The notes: generated by a model from the letters alone, not told the origin. Positions 23,362 through 38,300 are shown, counted from the stretch's first letter. The stretch: 64,000 bases of DNA from Armigeres subalbatus (GCF_024139115.2 NC_085140.1:292607293-292671292); one strand, 5' to 3'. Made by a program: numbers and translations.

Positions 23362-26300
23362 CTTGAAGGAAAAAGTGAGAGCAAATCAAATGCGAATTTA
23401 AAGATATGTATTGAAGCTTCAATATAAGCATTACGAACAATGTTGGGAGTGTTGTTGGGAAATTTGGATTCAAATGGTAAAAGGCAGAAGAGAAACAATA
23501 GATTTTTACTTACTCATAATACCGCTTGCACACATGTGCCACTATCTCTCCAATGCGGTCTTCCTTAAGTGGATGTTGTTCCCCTTGTAGGGCTATAACC
23601 AGGTCGTTGTTATGATGCGAATGGAAAACAACTAACTGATCCCTTCCGGGGCTTACACTAATCGAAGTTATCTGCAAGCAAGAGTAAAGTTTGAGTACCA
23701 CATCCTTAACATGGCGATCATGCTTAACCCGACCTCCTTGATGGCAATGGTTCGCTTCATGTTACGGAACTTGTTCTTCGGCCCATCCAGCTTGTAGATG
23801 GCTGCGTCGGTCACAATGACCGCCCGATCAGCCGATTTGTTGCACTTGTTGAACTTTTTTACGAAACCTGAAAACAGTACCACCCGGAAGTTGTCGGTGT
23901 TCTTAATATTATTAATACTGGCATTGTATGATGAATAGTTGGAGTTCTCCGCTGTAATCGACAGGTAGTTTCCCAACCAGCGACGGTCTTGACCCCAGAA
24001 CTTGCGCCGCTTGCGGAACGCACTCGCGGCGATAATCTGCAACCGAAGCTGGGGCCACTCTTCCCGCGGATACTTTCGAAGAATCGTTGCTGCTCTCCAG
24101 CGGGAGAATAGCATCCGAAGTTGCTTCTCCGCTTCACGTCCCACCAGGGGAGGTTGTGGCCACTGAATGCTTTTGCCGTAGTCTCGCATTTGGCGAGCGT
24201 TACGGAAGCGCATGGCCAGCTCCTGTACGTAGCTTTTCAGTTTGTATTTACGGTAATGACGCATAATTACGATCGCAGCCTTCATCTTCTTGTACTGCTG
24301 TCGGCAGATCCAGCCTCGGACCTGTTTCTGCAACAGTGTTACAATGTGCGGAATCATGTCGTTGCGTTGTTTCTCAAGCGAGAAAAGCGTCTGAGGGGAG
24401 CGCAGGAAGATCTTCGTTTTGCCGAATTCTACGTCGTGACTGAAGTTCTTTTCGTTGATCAACACCTTGACTCCATCCCTGTCCGAACCACTTCGGAAGT
24501 TAGGCCACGTGTACTGAGAAATCATTTTGTACCTTAGCAGGAATTTTTCATACAGTTGTCGATGGACGAAACCGGCTCTGCGGACCCGTACGTTCTCCAA
24601 TAAACCAAGATAGCGCACCTGATGCTCAACGCGGACATCGTCAAATACGGAGGCACTTTTGATGTCATTGGGTTTGATACAGCGGACGTAGAATGGTTCC
24701 TTTTTCAACAGTGTCGCGACCAATTCAGCCATTGAACGTTGAAACAGCGTTCCGGCCGTCAGTGGCCTCTTGGTTGTTTTTGATATATCCTGAGCTCCCT
24801 CCGGCCACATAGAAGTGATCAAATTGTCTTTAGAATGGTAGAGAAGCCTCTTGAAGTCTTGGAACAGTGTGTCCCGGTTCTTTTCGATAAAACCGTGAAC
24901 GCAATAGATAACATCTCCAGCGTAGTGCGTAATACGGAAATCTTGTCGGTGCTTCAACTCCTTATCCATCGGTTTCAGCTGTCTGCTACTGTAGTGCGGA
25001 TGATGGGAAAGTTTCTTGTCCATGGCGTCCAGCAACATTTCGTCGGTTATTTTACCTACATTTAGGCAAGCTTCGTCCATGATGGATATCACTCCCTTGT
25101 GCGGTTGTTCGACTAGTTCGCAGATTATCTAAAATATAAAAACAATATTTATGGGGGGATTATTTTTAGCTAACATCATGTCATACTTGATTATTGAAAT
25201 AGTCCACGTTGGTCCACTTGATGCCTTCTCGTCGATATTCTTCCTGTTCTTGCTTCAGTACCAACTCAATAAACAGCTGTTGCAACTTTTCGTTGCAATA
25301 ATTGATGCAGAACTGCTCAAAACTGTTCTGATCAAAAATTTCAAATCCGTAGATGTCCAGCACCCCTATAACACGGTTGTACCGTTTCTGGGTATTTCCG
25401 CCGGGTACGACAATAGCTTTGTTAATCCGTTGGATGATCCACGTGAACAGTCGATCGTACACAGCTTTGGCGAGCGCATCGCGCCCAAATTCGGCCTGTT
25501 CGATGTCGTGCGTTTTGGTCATGATCTCTCCACGCGCTGCTATCACTCGTTCCGTCAGCGATCGCTGCATCTCTTCGTCAGTCACATGCAAAAGCTTTGC
25601 GGCAGTGGACAAGGTGTTGCGGTTGGCTATCTGGATCTGCTCATCTTGAGCTATTGAGGAGTACAGTGAATGAAGTAAGATTGATATTACTTGTTTCAGA
25701 TTTGTTGAATGAAAATTGAAAATCGAACTTACATTTGAAGTGGATGTTTCCCAGATGTAGCACAGCGGCTACGATTCGCCACACCATTGTTAGTTCATTG
25801 CTGCTGAAACCGAGCGCTTTGAGGCCAGCAGTGGTGACCCGGTAATCGGATTTTTCTGACAAAACTTCCACACTTCCCTGGTTAGTGTAGTGGTACTGTA
25901 CAGGATCTCTATTCAGTTTGAATTGACTTAACTCAGCGTCTGATGCACCGCGCAACAACTGTAATAAAAATATATAGCAATTATAAACTAAAAAATGGCT
26001 TTGAATAAAAAATTGGGGCGAGTTGGATCACATGAAGAAGAAATAGGACCTAATCAGTGATTGTATAAGAATCAGTAATATCGCAACATGATGTTCTTGC
26101 TTCAGCTCAAGCATGTGAAAGTGAAGGAAATCAAATGAAATCAACCTTCTTGTCGTGACGGTTATCCACCATTCGTCTAAATTAACAACCAACAAAAAGA
26201 CAATTACCATCAGACTGCATGTACCAGAATCAAGCCAAATTTTACATAGCTGAACCAAAATTTTCTCATAATTCTGTCTCCCTCAAGCACACGTATACGT

Positions 26301-29300
26301 TTGCATCGGTGGGTGTTTGGTTGTCCGGATACACGTTAACTTTCACTTACTCAGTGTCTGAGTAAAATTGTATTGCTCTCTCTTTTCTTCTCACGGATAT
26401 TTTACTCAGTTTCCGCCAAAAGCGGAACTACTCATAGCTATGAGTAGTCCCGCTTTTGACGGAAACTAAGAAAAAATCGTAGAAAAAAAGAGATGGCAAT
26501 ACAATTTTACTCAGTCTCTGAGTAAGTGAAAGTTAGAGTGTACAGCACCGCTCGACTGATGTTGATCTCTCTTTCCGAACCGAGCCGAACTTTCCTTTCG
26601 TTCGCTTCTAACAACTCAATCAGATAACGGAAACTGCGTGGCCGATTCATCGGGTATTGCGGGTATCCATGCGATGGTCAAGAAGTGATAGACATCTCAA
26701 GAGAAGGTTTTGTAATCGTGATGAAAATGACCTGGTGCTTAGTGTGTAGCTGATACGCACTCCCAAGGTGGACTTTGGAGCTGTATAATCGGATGCTGGA
26801 CGCACTCACGGAGAAGCTGAACTGCTGAAAACCGGCAGTCATCGGAGGCGACTTTCACGCTTGAGCCGTGGAATGGGGACGCAGGCTGATCAACGAGATT
26901 ACAGTTTGCTGGGGCCGCTAGCAAAGTTGGAAGTCAGACTGGGCAAAGAACCGTCAACATACATTTCGCGCAGAGACGGCCATCATCGACGGTACGTCCT
27001 GCAGTGCGAACTTGATCTGAAGGGTTTTTGAGAGCTACACTCATAGCGATCACCAGACGATCCGGTGTAGTGCTCGAACACGACTGCCGACGGCACGACG
27101 AAAGATAAAGACTAGTGGGTGATGATGGAAGATCAGGTAATCAATTTTTCTTGGATGCACATGCGAAACAAGCAACAAAAGAGAACCAACGACAAAGCTT
27201 TGGTTTTGTCGGAGATAATAATGACAAAGATCTGAAAAATTCTGTCAGTAACAAAAAAGAAGACAATTTTGTTGCTATCTTTCCATACCGTTAGTTTGCA
27301 CTATCTGTAAAGCTAATTTCGGTTTTATGCTATCATAGTTTCTGCTTTTATGGAAATATTCAAGAATCCAACTGTAACTACAAAATTAGCATTAGTTCTG
27401 ATGAAGGCTTGTTGCGAGGTGCGTTCATCAGTAACAAACTCTGTTGACGGCAAAGGGTATATTGTTAGACGTTGCTCGAATATTGATTCCCTGTGGAAGA
27501 TGGAGGACTACGACCAGGACTTTTTTTTATCAAGCTCTTCGGGACGATTCAAATATGACGTCCACTACTTTTTGAGATTTGTAGACCCCCCTTCCCCCTC
27601 TGTCACGCTTTTTTGTATACCTAGTATATGCAGTGTCACAAAATCTTACACCCCCTCCCCCCTAAAACCTGTGACATCATTGTTGAACGACCCCTTCAAG
27701 CAGACAGCGGCGCAACAAAATCTTGAAGCAGATGGCGAGGAAACTGGAGCCAATGGATCCAATGAACAGCCAACGGCTAAACTCTCTTGTCAACCTTCGT
27801 GCTGCCTGTCTCCTATTTAGGAGATGTTTTTAGAGGGCAAGCTCTGGAACGGTCAGAGAGGAGCGTAAGATAATTTTCTATGGAGCTTGAGCAATTTTCA
27901 AACGGGAAATCAGCAAGTCCATCTACTTTAGGGACTTGTGCCAAGAAGCTGACGCTGATCCTTGGGGGCAACGCTTTTCATGTCGTAACAGCGAAGATCA
28001 CGGGTCCAGCTAATGAAAAAAAAAAAACAATTTATCATAGCTGCTCCAGGAAAATCCTACCCAATAACAGAGAATAACAGAGAAAAAATCATTGGTACAG
28101 TGTTGTCAGTTTGATTACAAATTGTCTTTGTTTTTCATTCGATCGAAAACCAGAGGAGCCAAAGTCTTAGCCCGCCAACGATACGCGGCTCTTGAGAAGG
28201 AAGTAAAACGCTCATGTCGACGGGACAAGCGAGCGTGGGCAGACTCTCTGGCCGACGAAGGAGAGAGAGCCGCCGCAACCGGGGACATTCGCCTCCTCTA
28301 CGATATCTCACGACGCTTAAGCGGGGCGAAGATGAATGCAACGATGCCTGTGAAAGACGCGAATGATCAGTTATTGACCGACCCTGACCAGCTGAAACGC
28401 TGGTTCGAGCACTTCGAACAACTTTTTCAAGCCAGGCCATCACCACCTCGGCATGATCTGCCTAGGATCCGACGTATAACACGCGTCAATACCGAAGCTC
28501 CATCACTGCTAGAGATTCAAACAGCCATCCAAAGCATGAAATCGAATAAAGCCCCAGGAGTCGACCGCATATCAGCCGAGATGCTCAAAGCTGACCCCAT
28601 GGCATCCGCTCAACTACTGCATCGTTTATTTCATAATATCTGGGACACCGCAACTTTCCCGGTCGACTGGATGCAAGGTATCTTAGTAAAGGTGCCCAAA
28701 AAGGGTGACCTGACTGTATGCGATAACTGGCGAGGCATTATGTTGCTGTGTACCGTTCTCAAAGTTCTGTGCAAAATTATCCTAGCCCGGATTCAGGAGA
28801 AGATCGATGCGACTCTCCGGCGGCAGCAAGCCGGATTCCGTGCCGGAAGATCCTGTGTGGACCATATTGTCACGCTCCGCATCATTCTGGAGCAGGTCAA
28901 CGAATTCCAAGAGTCCCTTTACTTGGTATTCATTGACTACGAAAAAGCTTTCGAATATGTGGGTCGCCCTGAGACGTAAGGATTTCCTGAGAAAATCATC
29001 GGCCTCATCGAAGCACAGTACGAGGCCTTTTCGTATAGAGTGCTGTATAATGGGGTCCTGTCCGACCCTATCCGGGTCGTAGCTGGTGTGAGGCAAGGAT
29101 GTATTCTATCACCGTTACTGTTCCTCATCGTAATCGATGAGATTCTGGTAGATGCGATTGACCGTGAACCAAACCGCGGGCTGTTATGGCAGCCTATAAC
29201 CATGGAGCACCTAAACGACTTCGAATTGGCTGATGACGTTGCATTCCTCGCGCAACGGCGCTCTGATATGCAGAGTAATGGGTCAAACACAATTGGTACG

Positions 29301-32300
29301 TTTGCGTGCGTTTTGACAGTTTTTCCATGGGAAAACTGTCAAAACGCACGCAAACGTATCAATTGTGTTTGGCCCATAAGCTCAACGACCTTGCCGAGCG
29401 CTCCTCTTCGGCAGGTTTAGTCATCAACGTCAACAAAACCAAATCGTTGGATGTAAACACGGCGACTTCTTCCAGTTTCACAGTAGCCGGGAAACCAGTG
29501 GAGAATGTTGAAAGCTTCCAATATCTTGGTAGCCAAATGGCGTCGGACGGCGGTACCAAGATCGACATAGGCGCACGGATAAAGAAAGCAAGGGCTGCCT
29601 TTGCGAGTTTAAGAAATATCTGGAAAAACAGGCAGATAAGTGAACGCACCAAAATACGAATTTTCAACTCTAACGTGAAATCTGTGCTGTTATACGCTAG
29701 CGAAACATGGTGTGTATCAGTGGAGAACACTCAACGGCTGCAGGTGTTCATTAACAGATGCCTGCGGTATATAATTCGGGCCTGGTGGCCTCACAACTGG
29801 ATCTCAAACAATGAGCTCCATCGTCGTTGTCACCAGAGCCCGATAGCAACAGAAATTCGGGATCGGAAGTGGGGCTGGGTCGGCCACACTCTACATAGGG
29901 GCGGAAACGAAATCTGTAAACAAGCATTAGACTGGAACCCAGCGGGACATCGCAGCAGAGGCAGACCCAGAGGCTCATGGCGGCGAAGCCTCAATAAAGA
30001 AATAAAAGAAGTCGACCGAAATCTAACCTGGCAACAGGTTAAAGCGATAGCCGGGCAACGCTCAGGATGGAGATCTTTCAAGTCGGCCCTTTGCACCACC
30101 GGAGGTGTACAAGATCCGTAAGTAAGTAAGTTTGTTTTTCATTTAAGCTGGTTTTACACATTTGAGGTGCTCATCCATTTCCAACACTCCTCCTGGATGA
30201 GCGCAATTTGAAGTTCTTATTGTAATCTTACCTTCTAAAAAATATATATATTCATAAAATTTCACTGAGGCAGTATATTAAATCTACAGTTCCATGTTCA
30301 CACAGATCACGTATGAAATGCCTTTTGGTATCTATGTGCTTCACGCGGCCACTGGATCTTAAGGTCACTCCTGACAGCGAAACTTAAGGTCACTCCTGAC
30401 AGAATCCAAGTTTCAAAGTGCTCACGTTTTCGGGGGCACACTACTCGATACGGAAGCAACGCACAACTGTCATTTTTATTTTTTCACGCATGCTGCGACG
30501 CAGCAAAGCTGAATCAACAAAAATGACAGTTGTCCGCCGCCTTCGTATCGAGTGGTGTGCCCCCGAAAACGCGAGCACTTTGAAACTTGGATTCTGTCAG
30601 GACCTTAAGCACCCCAAGTTGTCCTCAAATAGTATTGTAGGTTTCGCTTCGGGCTCTTGCAGCTCCTCCAGCAATCGTCGAAGCCACGTCGAAGCCGCTT
30701 CTTGGCAGGCTAAGCTGAGTGAGTTTTATTCGGCTTCTAAGGATAAAAGAGCAACCGTATCCTGTCATTTGCTGGTCCAACTTTCCGTCCTAACAGTCCA
30801 ACGCTCAGCATCAAATCGATTCTGGCGTTAACCGCCAGATACAGTAATGCACCAATCAAATTTCTGTACAATATCGTAATTTCAAAGGGCTATTTTCGTT
30901 CTCCGCAGTATAACCAGTATACCCGAGCGTGCTATTAATCAATTCCGAATTGATTAGAATTTGCATGGCGTTTATAGGTGTAGTTGACTCCTCTGCTTCG
31001 TTAATATCCGTAGTTGCTACTCCATTATGTAGGGAAGGGGAGGAAATGATGATGCAATCACACGCCCACTGCAAGCCGAATATACCTCTGCACTTGCCAC
31101 GAGTTCATGCGGATTGAACCCACGACCTCCTGCTTATGAGACAAAAGCAGTAGCCATATGACTACCAAGCCCTTCTGCCTAGTTAATATCAAATTGAAAC
31201 TAAATTTTCTTTTAATCAATCAAACATTATGTTGCCAGAATACCAGAATAGTATCTGCAATTTTCAACAACAAGGTATTCTCATACTTTGCATTCATCCA
31301 GTATTGACGCACATCGAAATGCTCATCGTCAGGATCTTGTTGAGGCTTGAATTGCGTAATGAAAGGCTCATCGTCATGATTTTGTTGAGGCGTGAATTGC
31401 ACAGCACGTTTTTGGTTTTCTATGCTACTATTTACTGGCGACTTCACTACGCTCGGGCCCTCTTTCTTGTTAAGAAAATCGCGCTGACTCTACTTCTTAC
31501 TTTTAGTAGAAGTTTTCTGGGCATCTGTCAACGTTTTCTACGCTATTATTCCGTCTGATGCGAGAGGAGAGTTGAAAGGGAGGAGGTTCGGTTGTGGGCA
31601 CCCTTTTATCTTTGGTCTATAACTTTGGCCCTAGTATATCTTATGCCGAAATTTGTATACCAATGGAAAGCTAGACAAATAACCCTACTATTAGCGAAGA
31701 ACAAAGAATTAAAACCACCTAGATTTAATCAAAAGGAATAATTTGTTTATTTTATAGCCAGGAGGCACTAAAAAATTCAGATCAATCCACCTAGCAGTGA
31801 TCATGCCTTTCTCGTGCATTAGGGAGGATATTGAAAACAATCACATAAGAAAAGATTAAAATTGCACTTTAGGTAAATGGATTTCATTTTTTCCATTGAT
31901 TTACGTATATTGCATTAAAAAAACCCTGATTAATCACCCTAGCGGTAATGGTGCCTTTCTCGTTCATTATAAAAAAATAATATTTTGGCCATAAATTTTG
32001 ATCCCATAGTCCGATTTGACCAATATTCAACAGAAAGCAATAGGACAGGATTCCCCGTCGAATGCAACTTGTTGCAAGCAAATCGGTCAACGTTTAGTTC
32101 CAAAAAGTATGTGTACAATAACTAGACATGCCCAATAAATAAAAATATTAATTAAACTCATTATTTCTATCAATTATGTCTAAATAATTATAAAAACTGC
32201 TTGAAAACGCCATTAAAAATAAATTGGGGGACAACTACAGCAGCATTGATTGAGTTGTTATTAAAATGAAAGTGTCAGCAACCGAACGAATAAGGGGACC

Positions 32301-35300
32301 CACAACCGAATTTCGCAGCCTTTTTGGAATGTGAAGTAAAAAAATTTCGCTCTCTAATTTTGATGGCAATCGTTATTGATTCTCAAAATAGATTATATTT
32401 ATTGTATAAATACGCAATGGAACTCATTTTTTCAACAGAATCACTTTAATTTCTGACACGTTGAAAAAGGTAAAAAAAAACTCGTATTGTTTTTCTTGTA
32501 AAAATATGATTTGTTCGTAGTTCAGAGTAGAGATGTCTATTTGGTTTGATATTGAGCTCAAAACCATCTTGTTACTATAGCAAACAAATGACGGTTATCA
32601 GAATGACAACATCTGTTAACTGTCAAAAGAACGGTGCCCACAACCAAACCTCTTCCCCTACCTTAAAAACTTCTGATCCTGAATGCTGTACATGGATCGA
32701 ATGAAAATTGGAAATTTAGGAGATAAATGCTTTGGCAGTTGCCCTATTTTCGTCCCAACTTTTTTTTTTACTCGGATGCATTTTGCAGCCGAATGTGCAA
32801 AACATTTGGGCATTTGGTTAGTTACACACTTAACTCATTTCACCGTATTCGGTAAATTTTACCGAAATCTCAACAGCAGAACTGTTCGGTAGTTTATTTT
32901 ACAGATTTTTTGTAATTTTTTCCATTGCTCAACTGTCAAAACCACCGAAAATCAGTTAAATTATTTACCGAACAGTTCTGCTGTTGAGATTTCGGTAAAA
33001 TTTTACCGACTTCGGCGATTTATGTTAAGTGTGTATTTTGTGGAAGGGAAAAGGAGGTAGGTACTGTCCATGGGGTCATTTTCATACCACAATTTGTTCT
33101 TTCTCAGCGGGTGTCCAAATTTGCGACCCAGAGTAATTAAATCTTGGATCTAGATATAGTGCAGCTCGTAAAGCATGGCTTTCAGCAGAATCTTGTCTCG
33201 TTTTCTCAAACGATGTTGTTAGGGATTGCTTAAAAACTTTCCACTGTTACGGAAAAGATTTGTGACTTTTAGGTACCATATTCCGTAGTAAGCTTGACCA
33301 CATCTTTGCAAAGATTTTCGCAAGTATGTCGCTCAAATAGCTCAATAACATCTAAACTGAACCAATTGTAGAACCAAATTTTATATCTGGAACTGGATTC
33401 CCAAGCTTCATTAAATTGTATTTTCGAAGGTGTATGGTATGAGCACAAACAAACAGATATAACACTCGTCAAATTTGCATCGTTCACTGATTTATCGATA
33501 AATTCAAATAATCATTAGTTGGCCAATCGATCACTCGTTGCGTGCGCATCGGATTTCCTCTAGTTTAAAGTTTGCTCACTATCGCCATCTGGTTCGTGAT
33601 TTGCCCAACTCACTGAAATCAATAGATGTCGTTAGTGTTTGAACGACGATAAATTTGATGAGTGAATGTTCAATGTGTTATGTCTGTTTGTCTGTGGTAT
33701 AAGGCTCAAACCTTAGCCTTAGCTGTAGTTGAGAACATTTATTTATTTAAATACTCATATATTGAAGATCTAACCGAAATTATCAAATGACTTTCTTACT
33801 TTTGGTTATTACGATAATGATTCAAAAACAACAATAGTGTTTCAAAATCTATTATTAAATCCATCAAAAGTTTCGTGCGAAATGGACTTTACGTTCGGCC
33901 AATTTTCCTAATCTTGACTCTGGTGTTGGATGCTTTTTCGGCCCATGAAATGTTGGTAAATCGTTTGTATAAGCCGTAAGGTAGGCAATTACAATATGCA
34001 GCTTCAAGTGAAAATCGTCAGCAGTATTTTGGCAACGAGTGTTCCTAATATTGTACAAAAAAGTTTTGGTTGATTGTGTCACTATACTAATGAAAATAGT
34101 GAATTTAATATGAATGCTAAAATAGTGTGATTGTTATCCGTTCATCTAATGTTCGAAAATGGACTTATTACAAAAACTACTTTACTACTACAAAAACTAA
34201 GTGGTTGCTAACAAACCGAGTCAAATCAATTTTTCACGCGGGTTTATTTCGTTTATCAGTTGAAGAAGTGCATGAATCTTGCGTAATACAAATAAAGTCG
34301 GCTTGATACACTTTTTCAAAGAAGCATTGATAAATAACTCTCTGCAAAACGATGTATTATTGTTGAATTATTGATTTATTTGCGTGATGAGCCAACGTTT
34401 CATCCAGGCCTAACATTACCTCCCGTTACCCTATATACTTTGTATTAGCATTAGCATTAGCATTGAGCAATTCGCACAAATTCGTAGGTGGTACAAGCCA
34501 AAACTATTGTACGAGAGTAGCATCACTTTCATCCGTTACCACAGATATTGATTTGGGACTAATCACTATCTCTTAGATGGAAGCAATGCACTCTTCAATA
34601 ATCCAGATCTGTCCTGCCAAGTCCTTGCGAATGCTGGGGAAGGAGAAGGATGGTTAGTCGGACACCTACTTAAGAAAGATGCAGAGAACTCTACGACCTC
34701 TCATAGGTGCCACGGGAGGTTTTGGAATTGTTAGTGTGGAAGGTTATAACAGTAGCAGGGTTCGGATTTCTCACTCACTCACGCGACAACTGATCACTCC
34801 ACCATACATTTTATCCGGATAAATTACAGTGCGATAAACTCCGGCACAAGCGATGGTGCGAAAAATTGTTATCCCTCTTCCCATGTTTCGCGAAAATCAA
34901 ATGCTGCTTACTTTGCTTCTCCAAACTGATTGCATACGACGATGCGCCACCATAAGAAGTAGGTTTAATACAGCAGTTTTTCTATTTGCTTTCAATCGGT
35001 TCGTGTGGTGGTGTGGTTATAGTGGGCGCTCTACACATTTTGAAATTGTTTTGGGTTCGAATCCCGTCTCCGACTTACATTTTTGTGAGTATGCTTTTAA
35101 AACTTATCTGGAGAAGTGGCTAGGTGGAGAATTTGAATGCCCAAAAGTAAATTATCCGGCAAGCCAGCGCTCGCGAGTTTATCGCCCGTCTTTCTATCCG
35201 GATAAAATATTGTGTGAGAACACTTGCTCAAAGGAGAATATGGAAAAATTGCACTCCGCTGTTTGGATCAATCCTCGGTTTTTATTCATATGAGTGAGAA

Positions 35301-38300
35301 TTCCGAAGCCTGAACAGTAGGAATCGTGTTGGTAGAACGTGAAACACAGAGAGAACTTTGATAGAAATACAAAGTAGGAAAGGGACGAGCTTGAAATTGA
35401 ACCCACGACCTCCTGCTTATAAGGCAGAAGCGATAGCCACTAGACCACCGAGCTCGTCCTACCCTATATACTTTGTATACAAGAAAGGCAAAAAACATCG
35501 ACATTTTGGTGTTGCGGATATTTCGCAGGAAGGGAGCTTAGAAAGTCCTTCAGAATTTCCTCCATTTTTTCTAACGAAATTCTTCAAAGTTCCGTCAGTC
35601 ATGTTTTCTAGCAATTGCTCTGTATTCATTCGGGAAATTATTCAAAATTTGCTTGGGAAATTATTCCATTTTTTTGGGAAATTCTTTAAAACTTGTTCTT
35701 AAAGTTTTTCCGAATTGCCTTGGAAAATCAATCGGATTTCCTTCATAAAATTCTTCATTATTTTCGTTTTTTGGGAAAAAAAACTTTTCTACCATATTCA
35801 GATTATAAGCATTTACGAAGTGTTAGACGTACGTCATATTATAAGAAGTGAAAATAAGATGAGTGAACCTTGACATCAAGATACTCTTTATCATGTCATT
35901 AAGCTCGTAATCTGAATAGGCTATACTAATGTTCTTCGAGAAGTTCTTTAGTTTTTTTTTTCTGGAAATTCTCACACTTTTTTGAGAAATGCTTCCAAAT
36001 TTCTTTGAGAAATTGGATCCTAAAGTCCTACGTCATTTATGATTGTAAACGATGGTGCATCGGTCAAGAATACATGGACCGATGTTATTTGAATTCTGTT
36101 AAATTGTTAAAATCAGTAAAAAAATATGTTTTGTGTACAATGTTGTGAAAACTCATATGTGAATATGTACATTATGTGGAAGATATTGATTTGGAAAATG
36201 TATTGGCGGTAACCACTTTCCCTTCGATGGGACTCGGACCTATGACCCTACAGTACGCTAGACTGGTGCTTTAACCAACTAAGCTACGAAGGACCTCCGT
36301 CGGCCTTCGCAACCTAGAGACTACTGAATGTGCTCGAGATTTCAAAATTGGACGCATAGTCAAATCACTCGCAATCACCTCGCTTACACAATCAATCGCA
36401 TTCAATCTTTGAAAGAGCGTCGTGAAACTGCAATGGTTTCATTTATTAACGATATAGTTTCGCAGCGTATTGATTCAACAAACATTTTATCGAAATTAAA
36501 TTTCTACATATTGCGCATAAGCCCCAAAATTTTATTCCCACCTTTGGGTTTCCGCGCCGAGCACTCAGCGTCAGACTCGGCGACAAGGAGATAGTGGTCA
36601 AGTTGGTACTCCTGATTTTTTGACAACTGATGTCGATTGGTTGTGTGAGTGCACCGGTGTCAAAAAATAGAGCTTTTAGCTGAAAATTTAATTGTCAAAT
36701 GCACATTTTGACAGCAATATAGATGTATGAGTGAATAAAATATGTAAATGCTCTATCGCGGAAGCAGTCGCTGAAGACAAGTGTCAATGGTTTCAGTGAC
36801 GAAACGAAAAGTTTCAATGCAAAAAGCAATACCATCTCGACAACTGCGTCATCGACATACATTTTTAATTAATCACTGCCGTACAAATTATGCAAAATTC
36901 GGACCTCTCAATCAGATGATGGCTATCCATAATCAACACTGCGAAACTATTGACTTTACAATGTCTCGGCAGAACCTAAAAAAATATTTTGTCACAATTC
37001 GAAACCTACACATCTAAATTTACATTAAATCGCAAAATTAAACACTACTTAACCAAACTATTTTTATTTTTATACACTATAATACCGTATTTATAGCATT
37101 AAGAAAATAAAGAAAAACATGTATATTGTATATGTACTAGTCTACGTCGGTTGACGAAATAAATAAATAAATAAATAAATAAATAAACAATCTCACTTGC
37201 AGAGATGCCAGATTTGAAGACATGTCTTCAATTTGAAGACATTTGAATCTCTGTGAAGACATTTATTTCGTGAAGACATTTTGAAGACTTTTCAAAATAT
37301 TTGAAGACTTATCTACTTATCTGAAGACACTTGAAGACAATCAATAAGCCAGCGAATAGAAAATACTATTGTATTACTTTCTTATAAATTCTGCGACCTC
37401 CATATTTAAACTAGGTATATGAATATTACAAAAGTTATAATAGTCTTTGTCTCGGGCTTAGAATGTCAAACATAAAATACATTCACACTAGCCGGTAGAT
37501 GACTGCAACAACCCTCATACGCACTTAACTTTGAGCTGTGCGCTGGTGAAAACATTCCCGATGGCAGCATTCGTTTGAATTTTTCTTGGCGGCGGCGGCG
37601 TTTTGACGTGTCTGTAAAAAGATATTTCGATCATTTCATCGGAACGCAATGACCTATCTAATTTTCGGCAAACATAGACTGAATTCTTCTATGACTAGAT
37701 GTTCAGTTCATTTCCAACCGAACTGAATGTCTAGCCGCAACATCAGATGAAGAAGACCAATCTTGCATCACACGAGGCTCCGCCCATCAAAATTATCCAC
37801 ACCGAAAGCCCACCCGTTCCAGCGTCACCGGCAGCTTTTCGTATACATATACGGAGGCACGACAGCAAGATGGCGTTCAGTTTTCATTCGACCACGGGAG
37901 CGACAGCAGAAGCAGCAGTAAGCAAACCATCGAAGCATCGAGAACAGCGCAGTGAGCCGAGCGCGAGCGAGACGGTTTAATCGCAAGCAGGCTGCTGATC
38001 GAGTGCTGGCGCGACAGAGACGACGCGCATTGGTCTTCCGAGCCGTCGTGCGGGTGACAGCAGCAACAGAAGAAGAAGAAAAAAAAAGCTGCCTTACGGT
38101 AGCACAGTGTATTATTAAGGGAGAAGAAAATGAATATAGTTGTTTGAAGTGTTTTCCCGTGTTTGCTTCCACCCACTGCCCTTCCAGTCCCACCAACAGA
38201 GTTAATTGAAATAATTAGCCTTTATCAAGGCTAAGAGTTAATGAAAAATAGTTTTCGGTTGCTGCTAGCCAGGGCGCTAGTCCAGCTCAACCCACCCCCG

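Noticed and set aside
24121..25657. Plus-strand ORFs opposite the myosin exons
   Set aside because: They are shadows of the minus-strand myosin coding sequence, as shown by motif content and splice phases on the minus strand.
31229..31558. ORF of about 109 codons with a short duplication
   Set aside because: No domain, atypical composition, intronic position; the duplication alone does not support a gene.
36219..36293. Functional tRNA-Ala gene
   Set aside because: T-loop change, stem mismatches and a repeat-like 3' continuation.
37157..37340. CRISPR-like regular repeats (aaat and gaagacattt motifs)
   Set aside because: A LINE microsatellite tail followed by hAT subterminal repeats; the spacing is irregular and the genome is eukaryotic.
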